NCBI GenBank assembly: GCA_003868215.1
Contig: QWDQ01000016.1
Location: 372,001 to 436,000 of the forward strand
Source: Pseudophaeomoniella oleicola
Lineage: Eukaryota; Ascomycota; Eurotiomycetes; Phaeomoniellales; Phaeomoniellaceae
Reading direction: 5' to 3'
Length of the DNA: 64,000 nucleotides
Below, piece after piece: positions 11,363-20,270 of this stretch. The position numbers and the translations under genes are program-made. The first letter of the stretch is position 1; each line of letters begins with the position of its first letter. A model generated the notes under the pieces. The model saw only the letters and a program-made list of their open reading frames with translations. It ran no database searches and was not told where the DNA came from.

Positions 11363-13036
11363 ATTGGTCACATACATGGAGTTCGGTTGGAGGAGCGTCG
11401 TTTTGCAAACTGATACTACCTAACATGGGCGATTTGTCTCTATCACACTCTCACGCTCTCTCTCTGTTGATTGGCAAATGGGGATTCATTGTGGTATATC
11501 TGCACTTTGTGGGCTTTTGAATTGGGCAGAAGGAGGACAATGCAGTTAATACACAGAAACTTTTACATGAATCAATCTTCCGAGACTCAGCGTACAGGCC
11601 GAGTGAGCCATTGAAGCTAGGAGAGAGATGGGATCAAAATACCGCCAACCTGCCTATCGAACCGTTGTCGTTTTTCTCATACCCGATATCTTTTTTCATA
11701 TACCAACCCCTTTACATTTCCTTGCCTGCCTTCCTCGTTCTTCCATCAAGTTACATTGTCTCTCATCCGTTCTGCTATACGAAGTTAGACAGGTACTTAG
11801 ACTATACAGTAGGAATCTATGCCTGCCAACTATACCGGATTGATCTAATTACCCACTGCATGGCAAAGCCTCGATCTGCGTTGTGAGTGGGATTCAGTTG
11901 AAGAGGGTGATCTAGCCAATGTCTTATCGGTAGCGCTGTACGAAATGCAGCATGAACTACATCTTCCTAATCGAACTAATCAACCTAACAGCATTCGCTG
12001 GAGACTACAGCTATGTCTTTCGAAAGGAACCATACTGTTTCCGATATCATTCGAGATCAGGTGAGTGAGGGGTCATCACTCTGTCCCAGTTGGACGACCT
12101 CAAGCATCCTGCACCTACGCTTTGGAGTGCAATCATTCCAATTTTGTTCAGTCTATGGCGTTGTGCTAATCCTCAGTCTGGTCCGGCAAGGCTACAAGAC
12201 GGTTGCAACGATACATCATAGCAATGGCCGATCATACCCCCACCCCAATGTCTGTTCTCACAACGCTATCCTCATCGTCCTTCATATATATATGGCGGAA
12301 GTAGCTTCAAACAATGAAGACTTAATCTACAACAGGAAGTCCATATTTTCCCTATTCTTTCGATCGATCTCCCGTTTATTCGAACCCTCCTCTTCTCCCA
12401 TATCCCGTCTTCCGTCAGCGACCGCATCCCGACTATAACGTTAAGGCTTCTGCCGTACTACCAAGGGCCAGCGAAAGGAGAAGTATGAGATGAAATGAAA
12501 ACATGAACATATGCATGACATCAGTTCCACCATTTGATCTTGGATATACAATGTATAGGGCAGGGCAGGGCAGGGCAGGTCAGACACGGTGCTACGCTAT
12601 TCTCCGGTTCTTCCGGGGGTGGGTTAACCTCTCAATAGTGGATGGGATGGGATGGAATGGGCGATAAGATAAGGACCATCGAGATGTGATTGATATTCTG
12701 GAGTATTAGGACCAACCCAACCACGATCGTTTGACGTCAACCCCCACGACTCATGAACCCGGATCTTGGGCGCCAGGGATGTCCACCAACTGTTGGCCTT
12801 CTTTCGAGGGGGGTTAATCACCTCCTAGAATGGAAATTTCTTCCTTGTGGTTATCATTGGGGGTTCAGTTGCCCTTAGGTTGTGAACCACTTCAACGCAG
12901 CGCCGAACGGCCCTATCTATGTACCTACCTACATAGGTACATAACTTTGAACAACTACACGTCTGGGTTCCCCATGAACGGACAAAACTTAGAAGAAGCT
13001 ATGTCCTGAAGACAAAAAGGTGACAACATCTCAGCC
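11363..13036. other. Long intergenic region downstream of YPT1
   Basis: About 1.7 kb. It contains pyrimidine-rich stretches near 11680-11770, a GGGCA tandem repeat at 12558-12577 and a TACCTACCTACATAGGTA palindrome-like run at 12919-12941. No convincing gene, though a short ORF begins at 12013 before a GTGAGT. Confidence 0.5.
12558..12577. repeat. (GGGCA)4 tandem repeat
   Basis: Four perfect copies of GGGCA, followed by a diverged copy. Short G-run repeat that could form a G-quadruplex; no function can be assigned. Confidence 0.85.
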
Positions 13037-14254
13037 ATGTCTGCGATCCCTCCTCGCACGCTTCCAGCATCGTGGTATTGCAGTTCTCCGCTATATCAGC
13101 TGGAGAGGAGAGCCGTGTTCCTTAAAGCATGGTACCTGCTAGGACCAGTCACCAAGTTCGAGACCGGGAATGCAGTGCAATATGAATTTGCGCAGATACC
13201 GCTCACTGCTCGCCGTAACCCCGGATCTGAAGATGTGAAGGATATCAAGGTGCTTGCTGATTCTGATGTGTGCCGTGACCCCAACCTGAAGACTGTTCCT
13301 ATCGAAGAGGAAGGATTTCGTTTGTATGGAGGCCTCCCTGACTGACTGATCATCTGTTCCTTCTTACTACAGGGCAGAGAGCTGAGAAGCCACATGACCC
13401 GAACCGGCCTCCTCTTCACCACCATCTCAGACGAAGCACCTCCCTTTGACGAATTCTTCCCCGACCTCGAAGACACGCTCGCCTCAGTCGACTTCACGCA
13501 ACGCCCTTACCGCCACAGCATCCAATACGAAGGCTCCTTCAACTGGAAAACCATGATCGACGGCTACCAAGAATGCCTCCACTGCCAATACACCCACCCA
13601 GCCTTCTCCGTCCTCTACCCCCCTACCTTCTACAGCGTCATCAACCACACGAACTGGTGCCGCCACATCGCCGACCCCTCCAACCCGGACGACGGCCTGT
13701 TTTTGTATTTCTTCCCCAACTGCACCCTCAACGTCTACGGCGGCGGCATGTCCTCGTTTCGCGTCTGTCCTACAGCTTCCCCCCACACGACGCGCATGGA
13801 GTTCGATTACTACCACCTCGAAACCGGCGACGCGTTCGACAAGTACTACGCCTTCGTCCGACAGGTCGCACAAGAGGACTTCGATCTGTGTGAGCGCGCG
13901 CAAGCGAATCTCGAAAAGGGCATATACGACGAAGGCATTTTGAACCCTGTCAATGAATCCGGCGTTGCCTGTGAGTCGCTTTCCTTCCCCTTTCCTACCT
14001 TCTTCTTCATTTTCAGATATGTAATATTATGTAATATTATGTTAGCATTATACTAAATCTTTTTCCGGCTGAACTCTGCAGATTATCAACAACGCGTCCT
14101 CGACCTTGTGCTCGAGCAGTATGAATCGGAAAAGAAAATATTGCGAGAGGAGGAGGTGGACAACAAGGAGAATGGAACAGGGGGGTCGGGTTCTACGCAG
14201 CAGCAGCAGCACGCGGGGAGAGATGCCGGTGGTGTTGTTTGCGCGAGGGCTTAG
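13037..14254 (+). CDS. Ring-hydroxylating oxygenase-like protein with mononuclear iron site but no Rieske domain
   Basis: Exons 13037-13267, 13373-13970 and 14082-14254 join to 333 residues. The N-terminus (LPASWYCSSPLYQLERRAVF) is the usual start of choline-monooxygenase-like Rieske oxygenase alpha subunits. The part that should carry C-x-H ... C-x2-H is missing: after YEFAQIPLTARRN the chain passes via DIKVLADSD to GRELRSHMTRTGLLF, which normally follows the Rieske domain. The catalytic domain is whole: Glu144-x2-His147-x4-His152 (ECLHCQYTH) and Asp246 (QEDFD) match the bridging acid and the 2-His-1-carboxylate iron triad. Without its own cluster it would need electrons from another protein. 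The first donor (GTGTGC at 13268) was chosen because it gives a family-like junction; the intron holds no Cys-rich exon. Codons in 13380-13960 are much more C-ending than in exon 1. It converges on the HET gene. Confidence 0.8.
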
Positions 14255-14568
14255 TAGATTATTTATATTGATGATGATATATAGAATAATACCCACCCGG
14301 GCAGGTACTCTTACCTTTACCTTTAAGGGGATTCTTCATTTATAACAATGTGTGTGTGTGTGTGTGTGTGTGAAAGGATAGGTAAGAATTGAGTTGGGAA
14401 GACATGAGTTTATAGAGAGACAGCAAGACTGGCTTACAACTAGGTACCTAGGTAGTCTTGTACTATCATTCATTCACACCAATCTATCTCTTCTCATCCC
14501 CAATCCCATAATTCTCTCCCTAAACTTCATTTCCTTCCCTACCTACCTTCCCCCCCCTTTTCTTTTGG
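14255..14568. other. Short convergent intergenic region with TG microsatellite and AGGTA motif
   Basis: Lies between the 3' ends of the oxygenase-like gene and the HET gene. It has (TG)12 at 14349-14372, CTAGGTACCTAGGTAG near 14440-14455 and a pyrimidine-rich block at 14500-14570. Confidence 0.6.
14349..14372. repeat. (TG)12 microsatellite
   Basis: Perfect dinucleotide run in the 3' intergenic space. Confidence 0.95.
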
Positions 14569-16665
14569 CTAAACAATCTCAACCCTCCTCCCCCCATCCC
14601 GCACAACGTTCTCCAACTCCCCCTCCATAACCCCGTACACGAATGCCTCGCCGACGAGCCGGAACGTGTCTCCATGCAGGTCTCCGCGCAGGATCACGGG
14701 TTGACCGCCGCCGTGAAGGATCCAGATGGAGTCGCCGGGGAGCAGGGATTTGGGGCCAAGGCCGATGTAGCAAGAGGTTGGTTCTGGTTGGATTTTGGTA
14801 TTGTTGTTGTTGTTGTTGCTGCGGCTGCTGCCTCCGCCGCGGAAGAGGCATCTGTCCGGGAGGAATTGGCGGAGAGGGATGAAGTAGGCGTACGAATTAG
14901 GGAAGATGGGGCGTAGTTGGTTCGGGTTTTTGGTCGCGAGGATCTTGTCGTAATGCTCTGAGATCATGGTGGAGATGTATTGGGGATCGGGCATTGAGCC
15001 CGTCGTGTCACTTGCAGCTATCTTCGCGAGCGTGTGCATAAGAGCATCGACGGATGGGTCGTCTCTGCGAATAAAATCCAACGATGTGTCCGTCGATTCA
15101 GCTCTGGCCTCGAGAATGACTCTTGCTGGTAACTTCTCTCGGAGATAATTGATGATGATAAGGGCTAGGTATTCCCGAAAACTCGATGACCATTTCGTGT
15201 TGGGTTCGGAAGTTCCGCATCCTGTCCGATTAGCTACAAGAGTCCTCCAGAACGCCTCAACTCTGTCCTTTCCATTGACATATACGTGGTCTAGAGAATC
15301 CAGGATGGCCAGGTATTCGCCGAGTCCAGCACCGCACATCAGGCCATGGTAAGATCCTCCCTTGTCAGTGATGATATCAATCATTGATCCGAAGACTCCG
15401 AGGGCACGAGAATTGGATGGTTGGCATAAAACCTTCGGCAAGTTTCCACATGCTCGATAGTCTCCGCCTGTGTTGGAGAATGGACGAGGCTTGCACGGAG
15501 CCGAGTAGTCTGGAACCCACGAGGGGAGCTCTGGTAGGGAACGAAAGCTATGATCTTCCACATATCTGAACGCGAACCTTCCAGAATCTTGTTCGATGGC
15601 TCGGGCAGCCTCTGTAAATACAAGGTCGCAAGGCTTTTTGTAGTCAGGAATAATTAAGTCTTGAGGGATGATGTCTGCTTTGCAATACAGGTGATCTCTC
15701 GGATCTGTGGCTTCTCTTCCTCGGGGTGCACTGCCGAAAACATGAAAAATTGTATCATCCCGCCTGCCAGTCTTCCTGCGTACGGCCCGCTTGTTGCAGA
15801 TCAGATGTATCTGCTCTCTGGCATTTTCATACGTCCGGCCCAGCGAGGTGATGTTCTGGCTTCGATGTTCCGGCATTGCGTCGCCACTTTCGAGCCAGCA
15901 GAGATCTCGGAGAATCAAGTGATGATCCTCGAGTTCATCTTTGGTTATCTGCCACCTACCGCAGTAGTAGACGACATACTCCGCCGCATCATCTTCTTGA
16001 AAAGTCCAGGCCCGCGTGAACCAGCTCCTTTCCAGAAGAGCGACATAAGCAGTCCATTCATCGGGCTTAATAAAAGGAATGCCCATCAAAGAATAGATGC
16101 TTTCGTCTTCAATATCGCCGCTTGCATCCTTCATCCATGAGGGAGTCGGAATAGGGTCTGATACATCCCTTTGATCTAACTCCAGGTGTGCTGAGGCCAA
16201 CAGCTTTATGACATTCACGGCTGTAGCTGTCCTATCATCCTCTGGGCCCAACCAAACAACCACTGCTTTGGCGGATCTGTAGATTGCATTCATGAACCCT
16301 ACCTGTTTGCTCTTCTCTTCGACGTCAAGTTGATTGATGCAGATGGCATCAACCCAGATCCTCGAGGTGAAATCATTTGAAACGTCCAACAGAGTTCGCA
16401 GCGCCAGATATAGATTTGGCGTGATTGATACCTTTCTTCCATGGCAAATGATACTATGATCCTTCTCCCTTTCTTCTTTGGGCAATTCAGGTTCGTTCCA
16501 TACATAGGATAAGCAGTAGTAAACTGGGTGTGTGTCCACATCGAGCAAAGACAGTTCACATTCGATAGAACCATCAGGAGTTAAGCCTAAGACTGTGATC
16601 ACACGAATAGAATGTTCGTTTCGTAACGGATAGTCCCGATACAAATTGTTGGATGCAGTTGCCAT
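14569..16665 (-). CDS. HET-domain (heterokaryon incompatibility) protein
   Basis: One uninterrupted exon, 698 residues, ATG at 16665. The N-terminal third has the three signature blocks of the HET domain (PF06985): YYCLSYVWNEP, then LYLALRTLL, then RIWVDAICINQLDVEEKSKQV followed by VVVWLGPEDD. The centre is the variable region and the C-terminus ends in the usual small barrel-like segment (LLPGDSIWILHGGGQPVILRG). An Asn run (NNNNNN, from a GTT/AAC repeat near 14801-14818) lies shortly before it. HET proteins trigger incompatibility or immune-like cell death in filamentous ascomycetes when activated by a partner; the partner here is unknown. It is flanked by the two complementary Rieske-type genes. 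The last 300 bases of the coding strand are markedly GC-rich compared with the rest. Confidence 0.93.
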   Translation of the reverse strand: MATASNNLYRDYPLRNEHSIRVITVLGLTPDGSIECELSLLDVDTHPVYYCLSYVWNEPELPKEEREKDHSIICHGRKVSITPNLYLALRTLLDVSNDFTSRIWVDAICINQLDVEEKSKQVGFMNAIYRSAKAVVVWLGPEDDRTATAVNVIKLLASAHLELDQRDVSDPIPTPSWMKDASGDIEDESIYSLMGIPFIKPDEWTAYVALLERSWFTRAWTFQEDDAAEYVVYYCGRWQITKDELEDHHLILRDLCWLESGDAMPEHRSQNITSLGRTYENAREQIHLICNKRAVRRKTGRRDDTIFHVFGSAPRGREATDPRDHLYCKADIIPQDLIIPDYKKPCDLVFTEAARAIEQDSGRFAFRYVEDHSFRSLPELPSWVPDYSAPCKPRPFSNTGGDYRACGNLPKVLCQPSNSRALGVFGSMIDIITDKGGSYHGLMCGAGLGEYLAILDSLDHVYVNGKDRVEAFWRTLVANRTGCGTSEPNTKWSSSFREYLALIIINYLREKLPARVILEARAESTDTSLDFIRRDDPSVDALMHTLAKIAASDTTGSMPDPQYISTMISEHYDKILATKNPNQLRPIFPNSYAYFIPLRQFLPDRCLFRGGGSSRSNNNNNNTKIQPEPTSCYIGLGPKSLLPGDSIWILHGGGQPVILRGDLHGDTFRLVGEAFVYGVMEGELENVVRDGGRRVEIV

Positions 16666-17717
16666 GTTGGGAGTCTCTCGGGACCTGACTCACGAGAGAC
16701 GCCAATGAAATAGCATCAATCATGCGTTATGCAAACCGAAAGTCGCCATAAAATTGCGACGATTACTGAGTCTGCGTAGACCCCGCACTCGTATAATAGC
16801 CAGATGTCAGCAAGGTCCCATTTTTGGTATAGCGTCCAAGACAATGTTCGAGTCAACAAGGGTGAGCTGTGGGTTGTGGGCTGTGGACACTTGTTGATAC
16901 CGTGTATCCCTCGAGCTGCAGACCATGGTATACATGATCGGCTAGCGTTCTGTTGTAGAGGGTTACCCGCACACTGTAGCACCGCAGTGAATCCCATCGC
17001 AGTGACGGAAGTCAATACGCCCTTTACTCCTTTACTAATAGACGGATGGATAGGCCAGATGGGTTGTCATGGCTGAACTTCCAATTAACAACTGGCGATT
17101 GAGTCCGCATTGTCGGAATGGAGATGGAAGATGCTGAGCCATCAAAAGAAAGTCGGGATAGGCGGAACTGTTATTGTACGAAGGGTGCACTTGATTCAGA
17201 TTGAGAAGTGTGAGCATCCCTACCTCTTCAACGTGATCTACGTTATAGACCAGTGACTGTAAACGGTAATACTATCCTCGAGCCTGTCATTTGTCGATGC
17301 GTGAGCAGAACTGTCAAGGTCAAGATAAGGTGGAAGGGATGAACAGGAAAGCAGTGACCCCGTAGCCTAATCGATAAGGACATGGAGAATTCCAAGTTCG
17401 AGTACTCGACATCCATCCCCCGTTTTCTAGGTACCTAACCCACCCAGTTACTGCGGCTTTGGGCATGATTGCTTTCCGCAGATATGGATCCAGATGATGA
17501 CACGGGATGGACTGTTTGATAGGATATATGCGTGCTCTCCGTCTACTGCTACGTAGGGGTACGGTATCTTTGGTGGGTACTGATCTGATGCTGGCCTTAT
17601 CATGTGTGCCTACCACAGTAAAGGATGCGGTATACTCTCCTTCTTCTCTTGTTCTGCATTACATAGAGCATCGTTTCGAATATCCTTTAGCCAACAGGAC
17701 TTGGCTTGATAGAAAGT
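16666..17717. other. Divergent region between HET gene and the Rieske protein, with a tRNA-like relic
   Basis: Promoter space for both flanking genes. The only recognisable element is a tRNA-Arg-like remnant at about 17356-17420. No other gene seen. Confidence 0.5.
17356..17420 (+). pseudogene. Decayed tRNA-Arg-like sequence
   Basis: GACCCCGTAGCCTAATCGAT resembles the acceptor and D-arm of fungal tRNA-Arg (GACCCCGTGGCCTAATGGAT as remembered), and GTTCGAGTACTCGAC resembles a T-arm. Between them the anticodon arm is shortened to a TGGA-GAAT-TCCA hairpin without a seven-base loop, and the 3' acceptor pairing is lost. Most likely a relic, not a working tRNA. Confidence 0.4.
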
Positions 17718-19386
17718 ATGCTTCATCTGCATGACAGAATGGAGATCCAACTGTCGCGAGACCTATCACTCCTGCACGTCTCCGTCACCACTGCTATAGT
17801 GACCCTACTGGTAATTGCTTCTATCTTCCTGCCATGGTCCAAGCTTGCCAGACATCTGTTACGGTATCCGTTCAGCCCTACCAAGAACAGCGGAACCCAC
17901 CTCACCATCTCGGAAGGCTTCCTTGACGGAGCCAACACATTGAAGTGGACCGAGACGAACAGCGAGACACAGGGGGCAATAGAAGTCGGAAAGGAATCGG
18001 ATTTTCCGGACGATTGGTGGACGTCGGAGGAGCTGTTTGGATTGGAGAAGAGGGCGATTTTCGCTAAGGTAAGTACAGCGAGGACCTCGTGAAACATGGT
18101 GGCAAGTATGTATCTCGACTGTTTGTGGAGAGGGGCTGTGTCCATCGAAAATGCCGAAGGAAATGATGATCAAGTATCAGAGACTGATTCCACTCCTACT
18201 CACCAGTCTTGGGTTCGCCTCTCCCATACCATCAGGTTTCCAGTCCCAGGAACCTACACCACCATTGAGCATCCCTCTGGCTATCCTCTCTTTCTGATTC
18301 TCGGCCGCGATGGGATTCTACGTGGCTTCCACAATGTCTGTCGCCATCGCGCGTTCCCTGTCATTTCGTCAAAGCAGTCTGGCTGCAGCCTAGTTTTAGG
18401 ATGCAGGTATCATGGATGGAGTTATGATAGTAAAGGTCGGTTAGTCAAAGCACCTAAATTCGATGGTATCAAAGGGTTCGATAAGGAAAGAAATGGCTTG
18501 TTCGAAGTAAAGGTCAGGATCGGAGCTGATGGCGGAGTGGAGATGAAGGTGGCAGGGGGCGAAATGAGTGATGACAGTGTTAGCAGGAAGACAATGAGGC
18601 CAGAGGGAAGAATGATCGAGAGCTGGGAGGTTGAGGGTCAATTCAATTGGAAACTTGCTGGTAAGTTTACGGTGACCCTGTTACCATCCACGTAAACAAG
18701 ACGCTCATGACGTGTAACACAGAGAGCCCGAGTGTCTTCGACATACCATCTTTGATAATGGCTGGGTCACCTGAAAGTACTTTGGCCAGGTTGCTTGCCG
18801 TCACAGGGCTACGACGAAACCCGGTGCATATCAGACCTTCCTTACTTACCCACGTTATTTCTTCCCCGGCGGCGAACCTCAACTTGATGATCAATATAAT
18901 GCCAATATCAGCGAAGAAGAACACAGTGCGGTGCAGCCTTTACACAATTACCGCTGCTCCGATAGATACGACCGTCGTTGAAGCCGCGAAACGTGATGTG
19001 GCACAAAGTGTCCAAGAACTGGAAATGACGTATTCCCGAATCAAGGGAGCTGCTGCAATGTAAGTTGCCTCACCACAAACATACCCCTGACGGCCGATCT
19101 AATCGATGGCATAGTCATGATCTCTCATCTCAGACTTTGATACTCTCACGTCTAAAGACGCACTGGAGGCAAGAGCGTCTCGCCGGAGAGGAAATCAGGC
19201 CTGTGGCAAGGCAGACAGCAGAGACCAGTCAGGCGTTCAGGGTTGCTCAAAACTGTAAGTCAGCACTGGAAATGCAATAAAGCACATGATCTGACAGATA
19301 TGACCACAGTATGTAAAGAGCTCGAAGCTGCAACGGATGGGGTGGAATCATCAACCAAGGCGGGTATGAAGCGACTAGACTGGTGA
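17718..19386 (+). CDS. Membrane-anchored Rieske [2Fe-2S] protein lacking the mononuclear iron site
   Basis: Exons 17718-18068, 18207-18660, 18723-19059, 19115-19254 and 19310-19386 join to 452 residues (a second ATG at 17739 is possible). A hydrophobic helix near the start (VTTAIVTLLVIASIFLPW) predicts a membrane anchor. Then LEKRAIFAK joins SWVRLSHTIRF, the normal lead-in of Rieske oxygenases. The Rieske motif is complete: Cys162-x-His164 (CRHRAFPV) and Cys183-x2-His186 (CRYHGWSY), followed by GRLVKAPKF and GFDKERNGLFE. After EGQFNWKLA, where alpha subunits continue with the iron-binding E-C-x-H-C helix, the chain goes straight to ESPSVFDIPSL. No 2-His-1-carboxylate site is visible, though later strands (NIMPISAKKNTVRCSLYT) look like the rest of the catalytic fold. 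It may be an electron-transfer protein rather than an oxygenase. The gene lies 3.5 kb from a sibling with the reciprocal loss. Confidence 0.82.
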
Positions 19387-20270
19387 AGCATCGACGACTA
19401 TACAGACGGCCAGGAGCTTCTCGGTATACTCTGAGTCTCGCCGAGAGTGTCTACTGTCATTGTTTCCATTTATGTGGTTTGTGTTGAAGATGTGTTCGGA
19501 GTGTGTTATATGATCTCTGTAATGTGGTGGTAAGAGTATAGATAAGGTACCTTAGAATTTAGAATACCTTACACAGCGAAATGGATACACGTATCGATCG
19601 CAACTTGGAGGGCTCGAGGGTAAGGTAGGCCATCTGCAGTGTCTATAGGCCATGTCATATCATTCAGCTGCAGTAACACCAATCGTAAATGGTAAAGATC
19701 CAGATACAATATGAAAATACTTGAATACCATACAGGGAAAGTACGATATCAACCCCAGAGTGAAGTGCCCACGGGTAGCGGCAACAAGCGGAGAAAAGCT
19801 ACTCCAGTACGTACAGTACAGTACAATACACTATCTTATCTGCCTTTATCTTGTCTATCAATTGCCGTCTTAATCCCACTACAAACATTGGACTGCATAT
19901 CTGTATCCCTCAGATGCAGAGCTACCGAGCTACCACGACTAAGCCAAAGATCACACATCCGCCTATCTATGAACATCTCGGAGAATGACGCAGTGGCTGA
20001 CTCTCTCCCTGTTGAGTAACTAGCCATGCGAGATGGCTCGCCAAGCTCTAAAGCTTGACTGTCAGCCATGTAATTCCAGGTCTGTTCCTATTGCTTAGCA
20101 TAACGCTCCTGGTTGCTATAATTCCTTTTGCCTGCATTTATTGCGCTTTATTGCGCAGTATCATCCAGTAAAACATCAGACTGCTCTTGCCCCTTCTCCT
20201 TCAGTTCGTCCTTTCCGACATAATTACGTTCTTTCCATCAAATCCGTCTTGTTCATTGTAGTCGTATTCA
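19387..20270. other. Intergenic region before the permease
   Basis: Contains a run of GTACAGTACAGTACAATAC at about 19812-19830 and AT-rich sequence upstream of the permease. No gene recognised. Confidence 0.5.

Noticed and set aside
12013-12438. Plus-strand frame starting MSFERNHTVSDIIRDQ before a GTGAGT
   Set aside because: The first 16 codons and the donor look attractive, but no matching downstream exon or homology was seen.
13484-13903. Minus-strand open frame of 139 codons
   Set aside because: Antisense shadow of the GC-rich oxygenase exon, Val/Gly/Glu-rich and without a domain.
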